Source: UBA2287 sp964479665 (GTDB lineage: Bacteria > Bacteroidota > Bacteroidia > Bacteroidales > Tenuifilaceae). Taken from it: a DNA stretch of 23,694 bases. Under the pieces are notes generated by a model that worked only from the letters and a program-made list of their open reading frames with translations, did not search any database and was not told where the DNA came from. Made by a program: the position numbers and the translations under genes. The stretch covers positions 1 through 23,694 of the forward strand of contig CAYZNN010000038.1 in assembly GCA_964479665.1 (NCBI GenBank), in the 5' to 3' direction. The first letter of the stretch is position 1. Every line of letters starts with the position of its first letter. This document shows positions 8,367-16,148 of the stretch, piece after piece.

Positions 8367-8396
8367 CAAATATAACTAATATTTTTAGTTACACAA
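8367..8396 (-). promoter_or_regulatory. blaI promoter, likely leaderless
   Basis: Read on the minus strand, TTG (8396-8394), a 19-base spacer and TATATTTG (8374-8367) match the Bacteroidetes pattern TTG-N19-TAnnTTTG. The blaI ATG begins at 8362, only four bases past the -7 box, so transcription would start at or next to the A of the start codon. Confidence 0.7.
8373..8391. promoter_or_regulatory. Inverted-repeat operator, probable BlaI site
   Basis: TAACTAA (8373-8379) and TTAGTTA (8385-8391) are perfect 7-bp arms separated by TATTT. The repeat fills most of the spacer between the -33 and -7 boxes of the blaI promoter, the classic place for a repressor. That BlaI is the protein binding it is inferred from position. 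Confidence 0.7.
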
Positions 8397-8502
8397 CTAT
8401 GTATTTTAGTTTTTTTTAAAAATTTGAGAAGAATTATGGAAACTGTTCCGATTATACATCATAAGGTAGAATTTGAATTACTAACCCCAAACAACTTAAA
8501 TC

Positions 8503-9192
8503 ATGAAAGCAAAAAACCCAAAAGCCGATCTGGAAAAGAGCAAGGCTCTTTTCTTCGAAATTGGACTCGTAATTGCTCTTGCCTTGGCTGTTACTGCATT
8601 CGAATGGCCTTCGAAGGGGGATATTTCTATTCCCAAATGGGAAACTGTAAAGCTACCTGAGGACATTGTACTCCCAGAAAGCATTGTCGATCGTGAACCT
8701 CCCAAAAAAGTAGAAATCCCATCGATACCAGAAATTTTAACTATTGTTCCAGACGATGAAATAGATGTAACTGGGGATTTAGACATCTTCGTTGATCTGA
8801 AGAACGATCAGCTGAAAAATATATACCAATTCAGATCGGGAACAGATGACCCAGAAGATGAAACTGAAACTTTTCAAGTTTTCAACATTCAAGAAAAACC
8901 AACTTTTATGGGGAAGGACTATAATGAGTTTAGTCGTTACATAGCCAAAAACCTTGTTTATCCTCAACTGGCAATCGATAATGGAATGCAGGGGATGGTG
9001 GTAGTAGAATTTGTGGTTGATACTGATGGTTCAATAGCAAACCTAAGGGTTTTAAGAAGCGTTGACCCTTTGCTCGACCGCGAAGCAATTAGAATTATAA
9101 GCTCGTCGCCACGATGGGAACCTGGAAAGCATAACGGAAAACCCCAAAGGGTTTCATTCAGTTTCCCAATCGTATTTAAGCTAAAGAGCTAG
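8503..9192 (+). CDS. TonB-family energy transducer
   Basis: This 229-aa protein is anchored in the inner membrane and would pass energy from an ExbBD-type motor to outer-membrane transporters. Residues about 17-36 form a membrane helix (FFEIGLVIALALAVTAFEW). A periplasmic linker rich in Pro, Glu and Asp follows, then a TonB_C domain from about residue 130: YPQLAIDNGMQGMVVVEFVV, DGSIANLRVLRSVDPLLDREAIRII, PRWEPGKHNGKPQRVSFSFPIVF. The start ATG 8503 gives the usual short cytoplasmic N-terminus. It is divergent from blaI with about 140 bases between them, so the operator at 8373-8391 could influence both. I see no convincing TAnnTTTG box for it; the nearest is TAGAATTTG at about 8466, with one base too many. 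It ends at a terminator. Confidence 0.92.
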   Translation: MKAKNPKADLEKSKALFFEIGLVIALALAVTAFEWPSKGDISIPKWETVKLPEDIVLPESIVDREPPKKVEIPSIPEILTIVPDDEIDVTGDLDIFVDLKNDQLKNIYQFRSGTDDPEDETETFQVFNIQEKPTFMGKDYNEFSRYIAKNLVYPQLAIDNGMQGMVVVEFVVDTDGSIANLRVLRSVDPLLDREAIRIISSSPRWEPGKHNGKPQRVSFSFPIVFKLKS

Positions 9193-9212
9193 TGATCCAA
9201 GCCATATTTTTT

Positions 9213-9240
9213 AGCGAGGTCGGAAAGGCCTCGCTTTTGT
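9213..9240 (+). terminator. Rho-independent terminator after the TonB gene
   Basis: AGCGAGG (9213-9219) pairs with CCTCGCT (9229-9235), loop of nine, followed by a T-rich stretch. It lies 20 bases downstream of the TonB stop codon. Confidence 0.83.
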
Positions 9241-9306
9241 TTTTCAGGGAACCTACTTTTAACTTTTTTTTAATCCTAATAAAAACCCATATTTCAACAT
9301 AATTGC

Positions 9307-9314
9307 TACTTTTG
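9307..9314 (+). promoter_or_regulatory. Candidate -7 box for the UPF0104 membrane protein gene
   Basis: TACTTTTG matches TAnnTTTG and lies 17 bases before the TTG start at 9332. No clear -33 TTG was found at the proper distance. Confidence 0.45.
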
Positions 9315-9331
9315 GTGTTTACCAAACCTAA

Positions 9332-10438
9332 TTGGCAAAGAGAAACTCACCCACCGGTTCGCAAAACCCATTTCATAAAATGAAAGCCAACCAGGCAATT
9401 TATCCTGTTCTCATTGGCTTGGGTGTAGTATTTTACCTTTTTTTCAGGGAGTTCGACCCCGATGCATTGGGGGTAATACGATTCAACAATTGGAGCTGGC
9501 TATGGATTCTCTTTGCTCTATTTCTGATGGCTTTTCGCGATCTGGGCTATATGATAAGGCTTCGAATTCTTACTTCGAAAAAAATAAATTGGCTGCAAAC
9601 CTTCCGTGTAATTATGCTATGGGAGTTTACCTCAGCCATAACCCCTTCGGCAATTGGAGGAACGAGCGTTGCAATAATTTATGTTAACAAGGAAGGAATA
9701 AGCGTTGGAAGAAGTTCGGCAGTTGTTTTGGCCACATCATTTCTCGATGAACTGTATTTCATAATTGCTTTTCCACTGCTTCTTCTTATTGTTAAGGCGG
9801 GGGTACTGTTTGGGATAACTGGCGCCGAGGGCGAAATTAGTTTTTCGAACGAACTTTTTCTATTTGCAACCATTGGTTATGGGCTCAAGCTGCTTTATGT
9901 TATTGTAATTTCCTACGGACTTTTTGTCAACCCCCGAGGATTGAAATGGTTAATTTTAATGGTTTTTAAGCTACCCTACCTAAGAAAATGGAGGAAGAGC
10001 GCCAATAATGCAGGAAATGAAATTGTTGAGAGCTCTAAGGAATTCCGACAAATGCCTATATTGTTTTGGTTAAAAGCATTTGGCGCTACTGCTCTTTCAT
10101 GGACATCGCGATATTGGGTTGCCAATGCCCTGCTTATGGCCTTTTTCGCCACATCGAATCACTTTTTAATTTTTGCCCGACAGTTGGTAATGTGGATAAT
10201 GATGCTGGTGAGCCCAACACCTGGCGGTAGCGGATTTGCCGAGTTTGTTTTTTCGCGCTACCTAGGTGAATTTATCCCCGTTCAACCCGTTTTGCTGGGA
10301 TCGGTTGCCATTGCAATGGCCCTAATTTGGCGAATTGCAACCTATTATCCGTACCTTTTCATTGGAGCAATTGTATTCCCCCGATGGATTAAGCGGAACT
10401 TCATGAAAAAACACAGCGATACCGAACAATCACAATAG
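9332..10438 (+). CDS. Lysylphosphatidylglycerol synthase TM-region-like (UPF0104) membrane protein
   Basis: This 368-aa protein is almost entirely hydrophobic, with about eight helices, beginning AIYPVLIGLGVVFYLFFREFDP. Family hallmarks include WEFTSAITPSAIGGTSVAIIYV and SPTPGGSGFAEFVF, seen in the flippase part of MprF and in free-standing UPF0104 proteins. The free-standing members in Bacteroidetes have no lysyl-transfer domain and their substrate is unknown; a lipid or glycolipid transport role is an inference. The start is TTG 9332: the family usually has a short polar lead ending NPF before the first helix, and the -7 box at 9307-9314 fits. ATG 9380 is the alternative and would remove 16 residues. 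The last codons lie in the stem of the following hairpin. Confidence 0.85.
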   Translation: MAKRNSPTGSQNPFHKMKANQAIYPVLIGLGVVFYLFFREFDPDALGVIRFNNWSWLWILFALFLMAFRDLGYMIRLRILTSKKINWLQTFRVIMLWEFTSAITPSAIGGTSVAIIYVNKEGISVGRSSAVVLATSFLDELYFIIAFPLLLLIVKAGVLFGITGAEGEISFSNELFLFATIGYGLKLLYVIVISYGLFVNPRGLKWLILMVFKLPYLRKWRKSANNAGNEIVESSKEFRQMPILFWLKAFGATALSWTSRYWVANALLMAFFATSNHFLIFARQLVMWIMMLVSPTPGGSGFAEFVFSRYLGEFIPVQPVLLGSVAIAMALIWRIATYYPYLFIGAIVFPRWIKRNFMKKHSDTEQSQ

Positions 10439-10478
10439 CAAATAAGCCCGTTTAACGGGCTTATTTGCTATTGTGATT
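10428..10478. terminator. Hairpin with perfect 23-bp arms, bidirectional terminator
   Basis: Arm 1 is 10428-10450 and arm 2 is 10456-10478, fully complementary, with a five-base loop TTTAA. The inner part is AATAAGCCCG/CGGGCTTATT. It sits between convergent genes: the stop of the UPF0104 gene (10436-10438) is inside arm 1, and the purQ stop begins at 10481. A T-rich stretch follows on the plus strand. Confidence 0.88.
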
Positions 10479-10480
10479 AC

Positions 10481-11179
10481 TTATTTTTTTTCGTTTATAT
10501 ACTTTATGAGCGATTCAAAAATTAAACGGCCATCGGTATTTCCCAGTTCATCGTCTGCAGCCCTTTCTGGATGGGGCATCATGCCAAAAACATTCATGTT
10601 TTCATTACAAATACCAGCAATATTTTCGATGGAACCATTGGGGTTTACTGCCTCTGAAATACTACCATTCTCGTCGCAATACCGAAAAAGGATCTGATTA
10701 TTTATTCGCATTTGGGCAAGGGTTTCCTTGTCGGCATAGTAGCGCCCTTCACCGTGGGCAATGGGAACCTTCAACGATCTGTTTCTAGGTAAAAAAGCCG
10801 TTGGGGCAGCAGCTTTGCTATCGGGGAGAATAAAGGTATTCTTGCATTCAAACTTCTGCGAATTGTTATGCAGCAATGCACCAGGCAACAACTTTGCTTC
10901 ACAGAGTATTTGAAAACCATTGCAAACACCAAAAACGTATCCACCGGAATTAGCAAACTGAATAACTTGCTCCATAATGGGAGAGAAACGGGCTAGGGCT
11001 CCCGATCGTAAATAGTCGCCATATGAAAAACCTCCCGGCAGCACCACTACATCTACTCCCTGCAAATCATGATCCTTATGCCAAAGCTCTACAACCTCAT
11101 GCTCAAGAATATTTTGCAGGACATAAATCATGTCCTTGTCGCAGTTTGATCCTGGAAAGATTACAACGCCAAATTTCAT
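10481..11179 (-). CDS. purQ: Phosphoribosylformylglycinamidine synthase, glutaminase subunit
   Basis: PurQ releases ammonia from glutamine for the fourth step of purine synthesis, working in a complex with PurL and PurS. The 232-aa protein starts MKFGVVIFPGSNCDKD. It shows PGGFSYGDYLRSGALARFSP, the nucleophile elbow GVCNGFQIL with Cys86, and the partner His-Glu in MMPHPERA. I chose ATG 11179 over an upstream in-frame start at 11233, because the family begins at this strand and the -7 box lies in between. As a separate subunit it implies separate purL and purS genes elsewhere rather than the large single-chain enzyme. None are in this window. It is monocistronic here and converges on the preceding gene. 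Confidence 0.95.
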   Translation of the reverse strand: MKFGVVIFPGSNCDKDMIYVLQNILEHEVVELWHKDHDLQGVDVVVLPGGFSYGDYLRSGALARFSPIMEQVIQFANSGGYVFGVCNGFQILCEAKLLPGALLHNNSQKFECKNTFILPDSKAAAPTAFLPRNRSLKVPIAHGEGRYYADKETLAQMRINNQILFRYCDENGSISEAVNPNGSIENIAGICNENMNVFGMMPHPERAADDELGNTDGRLIFESLIKYINEKK

Positions 11180-11498
11180 ATCGATATGGTTTAATGTGCC
11201 AAAGATATTGATAAAAACCATTACATAAAACACCTATCGATAAAGTTTGCCTGTTTAAATGGTTGTAAATTCAATTATAAATTTGCAACGAAGAAACCCA
11301 AATAGTGACACATGCAATTTTCAAAAAAACTTTGAATTTATTGCCCCACATAAAAATCAGTATTTGTTTTTGCATATTACCAAAGTATTTATATTTTTAG
11401 CAAATCAAAACTTAGCACTAATTGTGACGAACACCTGTTGCTTGGAATTAAATTCGATGGCAGTAGTGTTGTTTATTAGGGATTAACCCAGGTGGTTT
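11180..11498. other. Intergenic region between divergent purQ and the nine-gene operon
   Basis: This 319-base stretch is AT-rich and carries no convincing gene. It holds the purQ -7 box at 11200-11207 and a plus-strand TAAATTTG at 11278-11285, which matches the -7 consensus. That box lacks a well-placed -33 element and would give a 5' leader of about 205 bases for the operon. AGGTGG eight to nine bases before ATG 11499 may be a ribosome binding site. I see no riboswitch or terminator pattern. Confidence 0.5.
11200..11207 (-). promoter_or_regulatory. -7 box of the purQ promoter
   Basis: On the minus strand this reads TATCTTTG, matching TAnnTTTG, 20 bases upstream of the purQ ATG. A clear -33 TTG is not seen at the usual distance. 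Confidence 0.5.
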
Positions 11499-12338
11499 AT
11501 GAACGTTACCGATCAGGACTTACAATATTTCGTTTCAACGCTTAAAAATTCTACTAAATACGACTTCACGGAGTATTCGGATAAGTCGTTGAAAAGGAGA
11601 CTTCAAAAGATTTTAAGCGACTTCAACCTCGATATCCCGGGTCTTATTATTGCAATTCGTAACGACTCCGATTATGCAGAAAAAATGGTCAAGGAGATTA
11701 CGGTAAATACTACAGAACTATTTCGCGACCCTCAGGTTTGGCATGCGCTCCGTTCGAGGATTCTCCCCCGTTTTAAAAACAATAAAACCATTAATATTTG
11801 GCATGCCGGATGCTCAACGGGACAGGAAGTGTACTCCATGATGATTCTGCTTGCCGAAATGGATATGCTTGAAAAAACGAAAATATTTGCCTCCGACCTA
11901 AATTCCGATGTTCTAGACGCTGCCAAGCAAGGCATTTACAAATACCGTTTCAACATTGGCTATCTAGACAATTTCGACAAGGTAATCAAACAGAACCCGC
12001 TTAATTATGAGGAGTTTAACGATGTTCCATACGAAAAATATTTCGACATTGATAAGGTAAGGGATACCATAACCATGAAGAAATACCTAACCGACAAGCC
12101 CATTTTCAGAAAGCACGACTTGGTAAAGGATGGCAATCTTTTCTTTGCCAAATTCGATTTAATTCTTTGTCGTAATGTAATTATTTACTTTAACTACTCA
12201 CTGCAGAACAAAGTGTTCGAGCTATTCCATTGCAACCTATACACCAAGGGGGTTCTTTTGTTAGGTATGCACGAAACTATTCTGGGTCCTTGGGCTGCCA
12301 AATTCGAGAAAATGGGGCAAGCTTACATTAAAAAATAA
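11499..12338 (+). CDS. cheR: CheR-family protein-glutamate methyltransferase
   Basis: CheR enzymes use SAM to methylate glutamates on signalling coiled coils. The 279-aa protein has the alpha-helical N-domain (YDFTEYSDKSLKRRLQKIL, residues about 20-40), then ITVNTTELFRDPQVW. The SAM motif is WHAGCSTGQEVYSM with Gly104-Cys-Ser-Thr-Gly-Gln-Glu110. FASDLNSDVLDAAKQGIYKYRF contains the acidic residue expected to hold the SAM ribose, and FDLILCRNVIIYFN is at 219-232. All hallmarks are present, so it should be active. It opens an operon with no chemoreceptor, CheA or CheW. The nearest possible substrates are the E-E-M-x-A-T coiled coils of the proteins at 12359 and 16945. The next gene begins 20 bases downstream. 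Confidence 0.93.
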   Translation: MNVTDQDLQYFVSTLKNSTKYDFTEYSDKSLKRRLQKILSDFNLDIPGLIIAIRNDSDYAEKMVKEITVNTTELFRDPQVWHALRSRILPRFKNNKTINIWHAGCSTGQEVYSMMILLAEMDMLEKTKIFASDLNSDVLDAAKQGIYKYRFNIGYLDNFDKVIKQNPLNYEEFNDVPYEKYFDIDKVRDTITMKKYLTDKPIFRKHDLVKDGNLFFAKFDLILCRNVIIYFNYSLQNKVFELFHCNLYTKGVLLLGMHETILGPWAAKFEKMGQAYIKK

Positions 12339-12358
12339 ATGAACTAATTTATATTGAA

Positions 12359-14731
12359 ATGAAGTTTATTCGCAACCTGAGTATAAAACAAAGAATTCAA
12401 CTGGTAGCATTCAGTTTGCTTCTGGTGCTTTTCTTGGTATCATCATTTGCTGTTTATAACTTCTCTCGTAAAAGACTCATTAACACAACAAACAGCCAAA
12501 TGTTAGTGTATCTCAATAGGTTGGCCGACATTATTGAAATTGTAGATAACCAAAGTGGCAAGGGACTTAGCGCAACCGACCTGAATAGTATTAAACCCAT
12601 ATTCAGCACAAGCGCCTATTTTAAAAATGATTGCCCCTATATTATCGACCAATCAGGCACATTCATTATTCACCAATACAAAGAGAAACAAAAAGCACCT
12701 AGAGAAATTGTTAGTCAAATCAACTCAAACGTATCTAACGAGGGCAGAATTAAGCGTGTAATACAAAAGCAAGGTAAAGCAGTGGTCACATGGCTTTTTT
12801 TCAAACGAATACCTAGCCTAAGTATTACTGTAGCCATCTCTGTTGATGAGGATGAACTTTTTTCTCAGCTTAACGCCAATAGGCTTGTACTTCTTTTAGT
12901 TGTTCTTATTGGTACCATTGCATTTACCTTTGCCTTGCTTTATGTTTTAAACCCAATAGTTAAAGCCATTAACACATTGAATGGCAGCATTTCGCTTATG
13001 GCAAAAGGCGAATTGCCTCTTCCGGAGAAGTATTCCTATAACGATGAGCTAAGCAGCATGAACCATTCGCTCAACAAGCTAATAGAGGGACTACGCCGCA
13101 CCTCCGAATTTGCTAAGCAAATTGGAAACAATAATCTCGATGCAGAATTTTCACCCCTAGGGCCAGCCGATGTTTTGGGAAATGCATTGCTTGATATGCG
13201 TAATCGGCTAAAGATGTCATCGATTGAAGAGGAGAAGCGGAAAAGGGACGATGAGCAAAGAAATTGGATTAATTCAGGGCTTGCCAAGTTTGGAGACATT
13301 CTTCGCCAGAACAATAATAACTTACAGCTCCTATCTGACACTATCCTTCAGAATCTTATCGATTACTTGAATGCCAATCAGGGGGGGTTATTCACTTACA
13401 ACGACGACGACCAAAGCAACATTCATCTCGAACTGGCTTCAACATTCGCTTTTAACAGGAAAAAATTCAAGCAAAAAAGTGTTATGTTGGGCGAAGGGCT
13501 GGTTGGAAACTGTGCCATTGAAAAACAAACCATACATCTGCGCGAAATACCGCAAAACTATATTGAGATTACTTCAGGACTTGGTGATGCGAACCCTAAA
13601 AGCCTTGTGGTTGTCCCTCTTAAACTCGAGGATAGAATTTTTGGGGTTATTGAAATTGCCTCCTTCAATCATTTTCAAGAATATGAAATAAAATTTATTG
13701 AAATGGTTGGAGAAAGCATTGCATCTACCCTATCGGCCGTTCGCAATAACATCCGAACCAATTACCTGCTTGAACAGTCGCAACAACAACGTGAAGAAAT
13801 GGCAGCACAGGAAGAAGAAATGCGCCAGAACATGGAAGAAATGCTAGCGACACAGGAAGAAATGGCACGCAAAACCATTGAAGTTGACGGAATTACAACC
13901 GCCATAAACGAATCGTTAATTTTTGCCGAACTAACTGAGGATGCTCTAGTCATTAACTCAAATGTAAATTTTGTTCAAACAACCGAATTTAGCAAGATTG
14001 AACTCGAGGGCAAACCCCTAAACGAACTTCTGCACCCTCAGGATGCTAACCAATTCAAGATACTGTGGTCTGATGTAATTGAAGGCAAACCCTTTAAGGG
14101 TTCAATGCGAATGGTTACCCGAACCGGAAAGGACATTTACATTTTGGCTAGCATTTCTGCTGCCCTCGATGAGAGCGGGGCTATTTTTAAAGTATACTTT
14201 TTAGGTCAGGATATCAGCGAATCGAAGCAGTTGGAAGCAACCGCCCAAAGGCAGGCTGAGGAACTTGAACAAGCGCTACTCGAGGCGCAGGTTGAGCAAG
14301 AAATTGCCAAAGAACGAGAGGGAGAAATGACTGCCCTACTCGAAGCCCTTGACCAAATCTGCCTTGTAACCCTCATTTCAACCGACAAAACAATTTCCTA
14401 TATAAACAACAAAAATGTTGAGGTACTTGGCGATAGCAGGGAAAGTATTGAAGGTCGCAACCATAGCGAACTCGACCAAATTGCCCGCGACAACCCTGAA
14501 GAGTACAACGCCATGTGGAATAACCTGCTTCAAGGTAAAATGCAGCGTCGCGAATTCACTCTCGAAGTTCAGGGGAAGAAGGTATGGATTATGGAAAACT
14601 ACATACCCGTTCACGATACTGATGGAAATATAAATAAAATCATCAACATTGGCATTGACATTACCGAGTTCAAAGACTTTGAACGGGAATTAATGCAGCA
14701 AATCATAAACCTGCGCAAAGCCACTAAATAA
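12359..14731 (+). CDS. Membrane sensor: Cache-like, HAMP, GAF, coiled coil, PAS-PAS, no output domain
   Basis: This 790-aa protein has a membrane helix at about 17-39 and an extracytoplasmic part to about 175 with YFKNDCPYIIDQSGTFIIHQYK, resembling single-Cache ligand domains. A second helix lies at 176-199 with HAMP to about 250. A paralogue-shared segment FAKQIGNNNLDAEF...DVLGNALLDMRNRL precedes the GAF domain (about 318-462). A coiled coil follows, with MAAQEEEMRQNMEEMLATQE, then two PAS domains (about 520-630 and 655-780). Residues 493-498 (EEMLAT) resemble a CheR methylation site. The chain ends after the second PAS: no kinase, receiver, cyclase, phosphatase or chemoreceptor tip. Its middle is closely similar to the phosphatase encoded at 16945. 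An inferred role is a regulatory partner that senses outside signals and passes them through heteromeric contact. Confidence 0.87.
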   Translation: MKFIRNLSIKQRIQLVAFSLLLVLFLVSSFAVYNFSRKRLINTTNSQMLVYLNRLADIIEIVDNQSGKGLSATDLNSIKPIFSTSAYFKNDCPYIIDQSGTFIIHQYKEKQKAPREIVSQINSNVSNEGRIKRVIQKQGKAVVTWLFFKRIPSLSITVAISVDEDELFSQLNANRLVLLLVVLIGTIAFTFALLYVLNPIVKAINTLNGSISLMAKGELPLPEKYSYNDELSSMNHSLNKLIEGLRRTSEFAKQIGNNNLDAEFSPLGPADVLGNALLDMRNRLKMSSIEEEKRKRDDEQRNWINSGLAKFGDILRQNNNNLQLLSDTILQNLIDYLNANQGGLFTYNDDDQSNIHLELASTFAFNRKKFKQKSVMLGEGLVGNCAIEKQTIHLREIPQNYIEITSGLGDANPKSLVVVPLKLEDRIFGVIEIASFNHFQEYEIKFIEMVGESIASTLSAVRNNIRTNYLLEQSQQQREEMAAQEEEMRQNMEEMLATQEEMARKTIEVDGITTAINESLIFAELTEDALVINSNVNFVQTTEFSKIELEGKPLNELLHPQDANQFKILWSDVIEGKPFKGSMRMVTRTGKDIYILASISAALDESGAIFKVYFLGQDISESKQLEATAQRQAEELEQALLEAQVEQEIAKEREGEMTALLEALDQICLVTLISTDKTISYINNKNVEVLGDSRESIEGRNHSELDQIARDNPEEYNAMWNNLLQGKMQRREFTLEVQGKKVWIMENYIPVHDTDGNINKIINIGIDITEFKDFERELMQQIINLRKATK

Positions 14732-14744
14732 TATAAGCGAACAA

Positions 14745-15575
14745 ATGATACGTTACGAAATAGGCATAGTTGAAACTCGCAATGTGATTAAAGCAGTACT
14801 CGATACGTATGGTTACGATTTTCGCAACTATGCTCTTACCTCGTTTAAAAGAAGGTTGGAGGGAATAATTACCGGGAATGGATTCCGCGATGCCGAGGGT
14901 CTTATATATCGCATACAAAATAGCAAGGAATACTTCGATATTTTTTTGCAAGAGCTCACACCTGAAACTACCGAGATGTTTCGCGATCCTTCGCATTGGC
15001 GTGCTCTTCGCGATGAAGTAATACCTGAGTTGAAACGCAGCACATCCAAGCCCAAAATATGGGTGGCCAATTACGATTCGGGCGAGGAACTTTACTCTCT
15101 TGCCATACTGCTTAAAGAAACCGGGCTACTCGAGAATGTTCAAATTTTCTCAACCGTAATAAGCAACACGGTAATGACAAAGATACAACAAGGAAAAATT
15201 GATTCCCGACAAATTGAGGTAAACGAAGCGAACTATGCTCGTATTGGTGTGGGCCATAGCTATAGTCGCTATTTTAGCCAAACAGCTACAGGAATTTTTT
15301 TCGATGTTAAACTTATAGAAAATGTTTCGTTTGTTCGTCTTAACACCCTTTACGAGGGGGCCCCTGGCGGGGTGAGGCTGGCCCTTTTCAGAAATCAGCT
15401 CATATACTTCAATCAAACCCATCAGGACAAAGTAATAAATACCATTTCAGAAAGTTTAGTACCAGGAGGTTACCTAGCCCTTGGCGCTAAGGAATCTTTG
15501 GAGAATACGAACATAAACCATAAATTTACCGTTGTAAATGAGGCTGAGAAAATTTACAGAAAAAAGACAGGCTAG
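14745..15575 (+). CDS. CheR-like protein with degraded SAM-binding motif (possible pseudoenzyme)
   Basis: This 276-aa protein aligns along its length with the CheR at 11499: YDFRNYALTSFKRRLEGII in the N-domain, then LTPETTEMFRDPSHWRAL. The SAM loop has changed: IWVANYDSGEELYSL, with Asn109-Tyr110-Asp111-Ser112-Gly113, where the first copy has Gly-Cys-Ser-Thr-Gly. The later FDLILCRN element is VRLALFRN (Phe215-Arg216-Asn217) here, losing the Asp and Cys. The frame is fully open, so this is not simple decay. It probably keeps the CheR fold and substrate-binding N-domain but binds SAM poorly or not at all. It may act as an adaptor, or it could still bind SAM in a modified way. It sits 13 bases after the sensor gene and 2 bases before cheB. 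Confidence 0.85.
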   Translation: MIRYEIGIVETRNVIKAVLDTYGYDFRNYALTSFKRRLEGIITGNGFRDAEGLIYRIQNSKEYFDIFLQELTPETTEMFRDPSHWRALRDEVIPELKRSTSKPKIWVANYDSGEELYSLAILLKETGLLENVQIFSTVISNTVMTKIQQGKIDSRQIEVNEANYARIGVGHSYSRYFSQTATGIFFDVKLIENVSFVRLNTLYEGAPGGVRLALFRNQLIYFNQTHQDKVINTISESLVPGGYLALGAKESLENTNINHKFTVVNEAEKIYRKKTG

Positions 15576-15577
15576 AA

Positions 15578-16138
15578 ATGTATAAAGCTGTAATAATAGG
15601 GGGCTCTGCTGGTAGTTTTCAGGTAATCACTAAAATCCTTAGTTCGTTACCTGTAAATTTTCATTTACCCGTACTCCTTAGTTTGCATAGGCTAAAGCAC
15701 ATCCGAAGCGGTTTTGTTGAAGCACTCTCCATTAAATCATCCATCCCAATTATTGAGCCTTACGACAAGGACCAAATAAAGCCCGGCAAAGCGTACCTCG
15801 CCCCCGCCAACTACCACATGTACATTGAACTGGGAAATAAAATAGCTTTATCAACCGAAGAGCCCGTAAACCACTCCCGTCCATCAATCGACCTTTCGTT
15901 CATTACTGCTGCCCAAGTATACCGAGAGAAGCTGATTGGCATTATTCTTTCGGGAGCGAATAAGGATGGCGCATACGGACTAAAAAAAATTAAGGATCAT
16001 GGGGGCATTGCCATTGTGCAAGACCCCGAAGAGTGCCAAGTTAAAACCATGACCGAATCGTCGTTACGCATGGCAAGCGTCGATCATATTTATAAAACCA
16101 ATGAAATTATTCGCTTTTTACAGAACCTAAAACCTTAA
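15578..16138 (+). CDS. cheB: CheB-type protein-glutamate methylesterase domain, no receiver
   Basis: CheB removes methyl groups added by CheR. This 186-aa protein is only the catalytic domain. GGSAGS holds the nucleophile Ser10. LLSLHRLKH supplies the catalytic His37, and LSGANKDGAYG supplies Asp130. KPGKAYLAPANYHMYI and HSRPSIDLSF are further family signatures. The N-terminal phospho-acceptor receiver of classical CheB is absent, so activity is not controlled by CheA phosphorylation in the usual way. Control by complex formation with the CheR-like proteins or sensors is possible. The gene starts 2 bases after the preceding stop, which points to tight co-expression with the CheR-like protein. 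Confidence 0.93.
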   Translation: MYKAVIIGGSAGSFQVITKILSSLPVNFHLPVLLSLHRLKHIRSGFVEALSIKSSIPIIEPYDKDQIKPGKAYLAPANYHMYIELGNKIALSTEEPVNHSRPSIDLSFITAAQVYREKLIGIILSGANKDGAYGLKKIKDHGGIAIVQDPEECQVKTMTESSLRMASVDHIYKTNEIIRFLQNLKP

Positions 16139-16148
16139 GGTGGTGTCC

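Noticed and set aside
8460..8475. TAGAATTTG as the promoter of the TonB gene at 8503
   Set aside because: One base longer than TAnnTTTG and without a well-placed -33 TTG, so not listed as a promoter.
10473..10697. Plus-strand open frame opposite the end of purQ
   Set aside because: Shadow of purQ and it begins inside the terminator hairpin.
13371..13691. Alternative plus-strand frame inside the GAF part of the sensor
   Set aside because: The main frame matches a GAF domain throughout; the alternative has no domain features.
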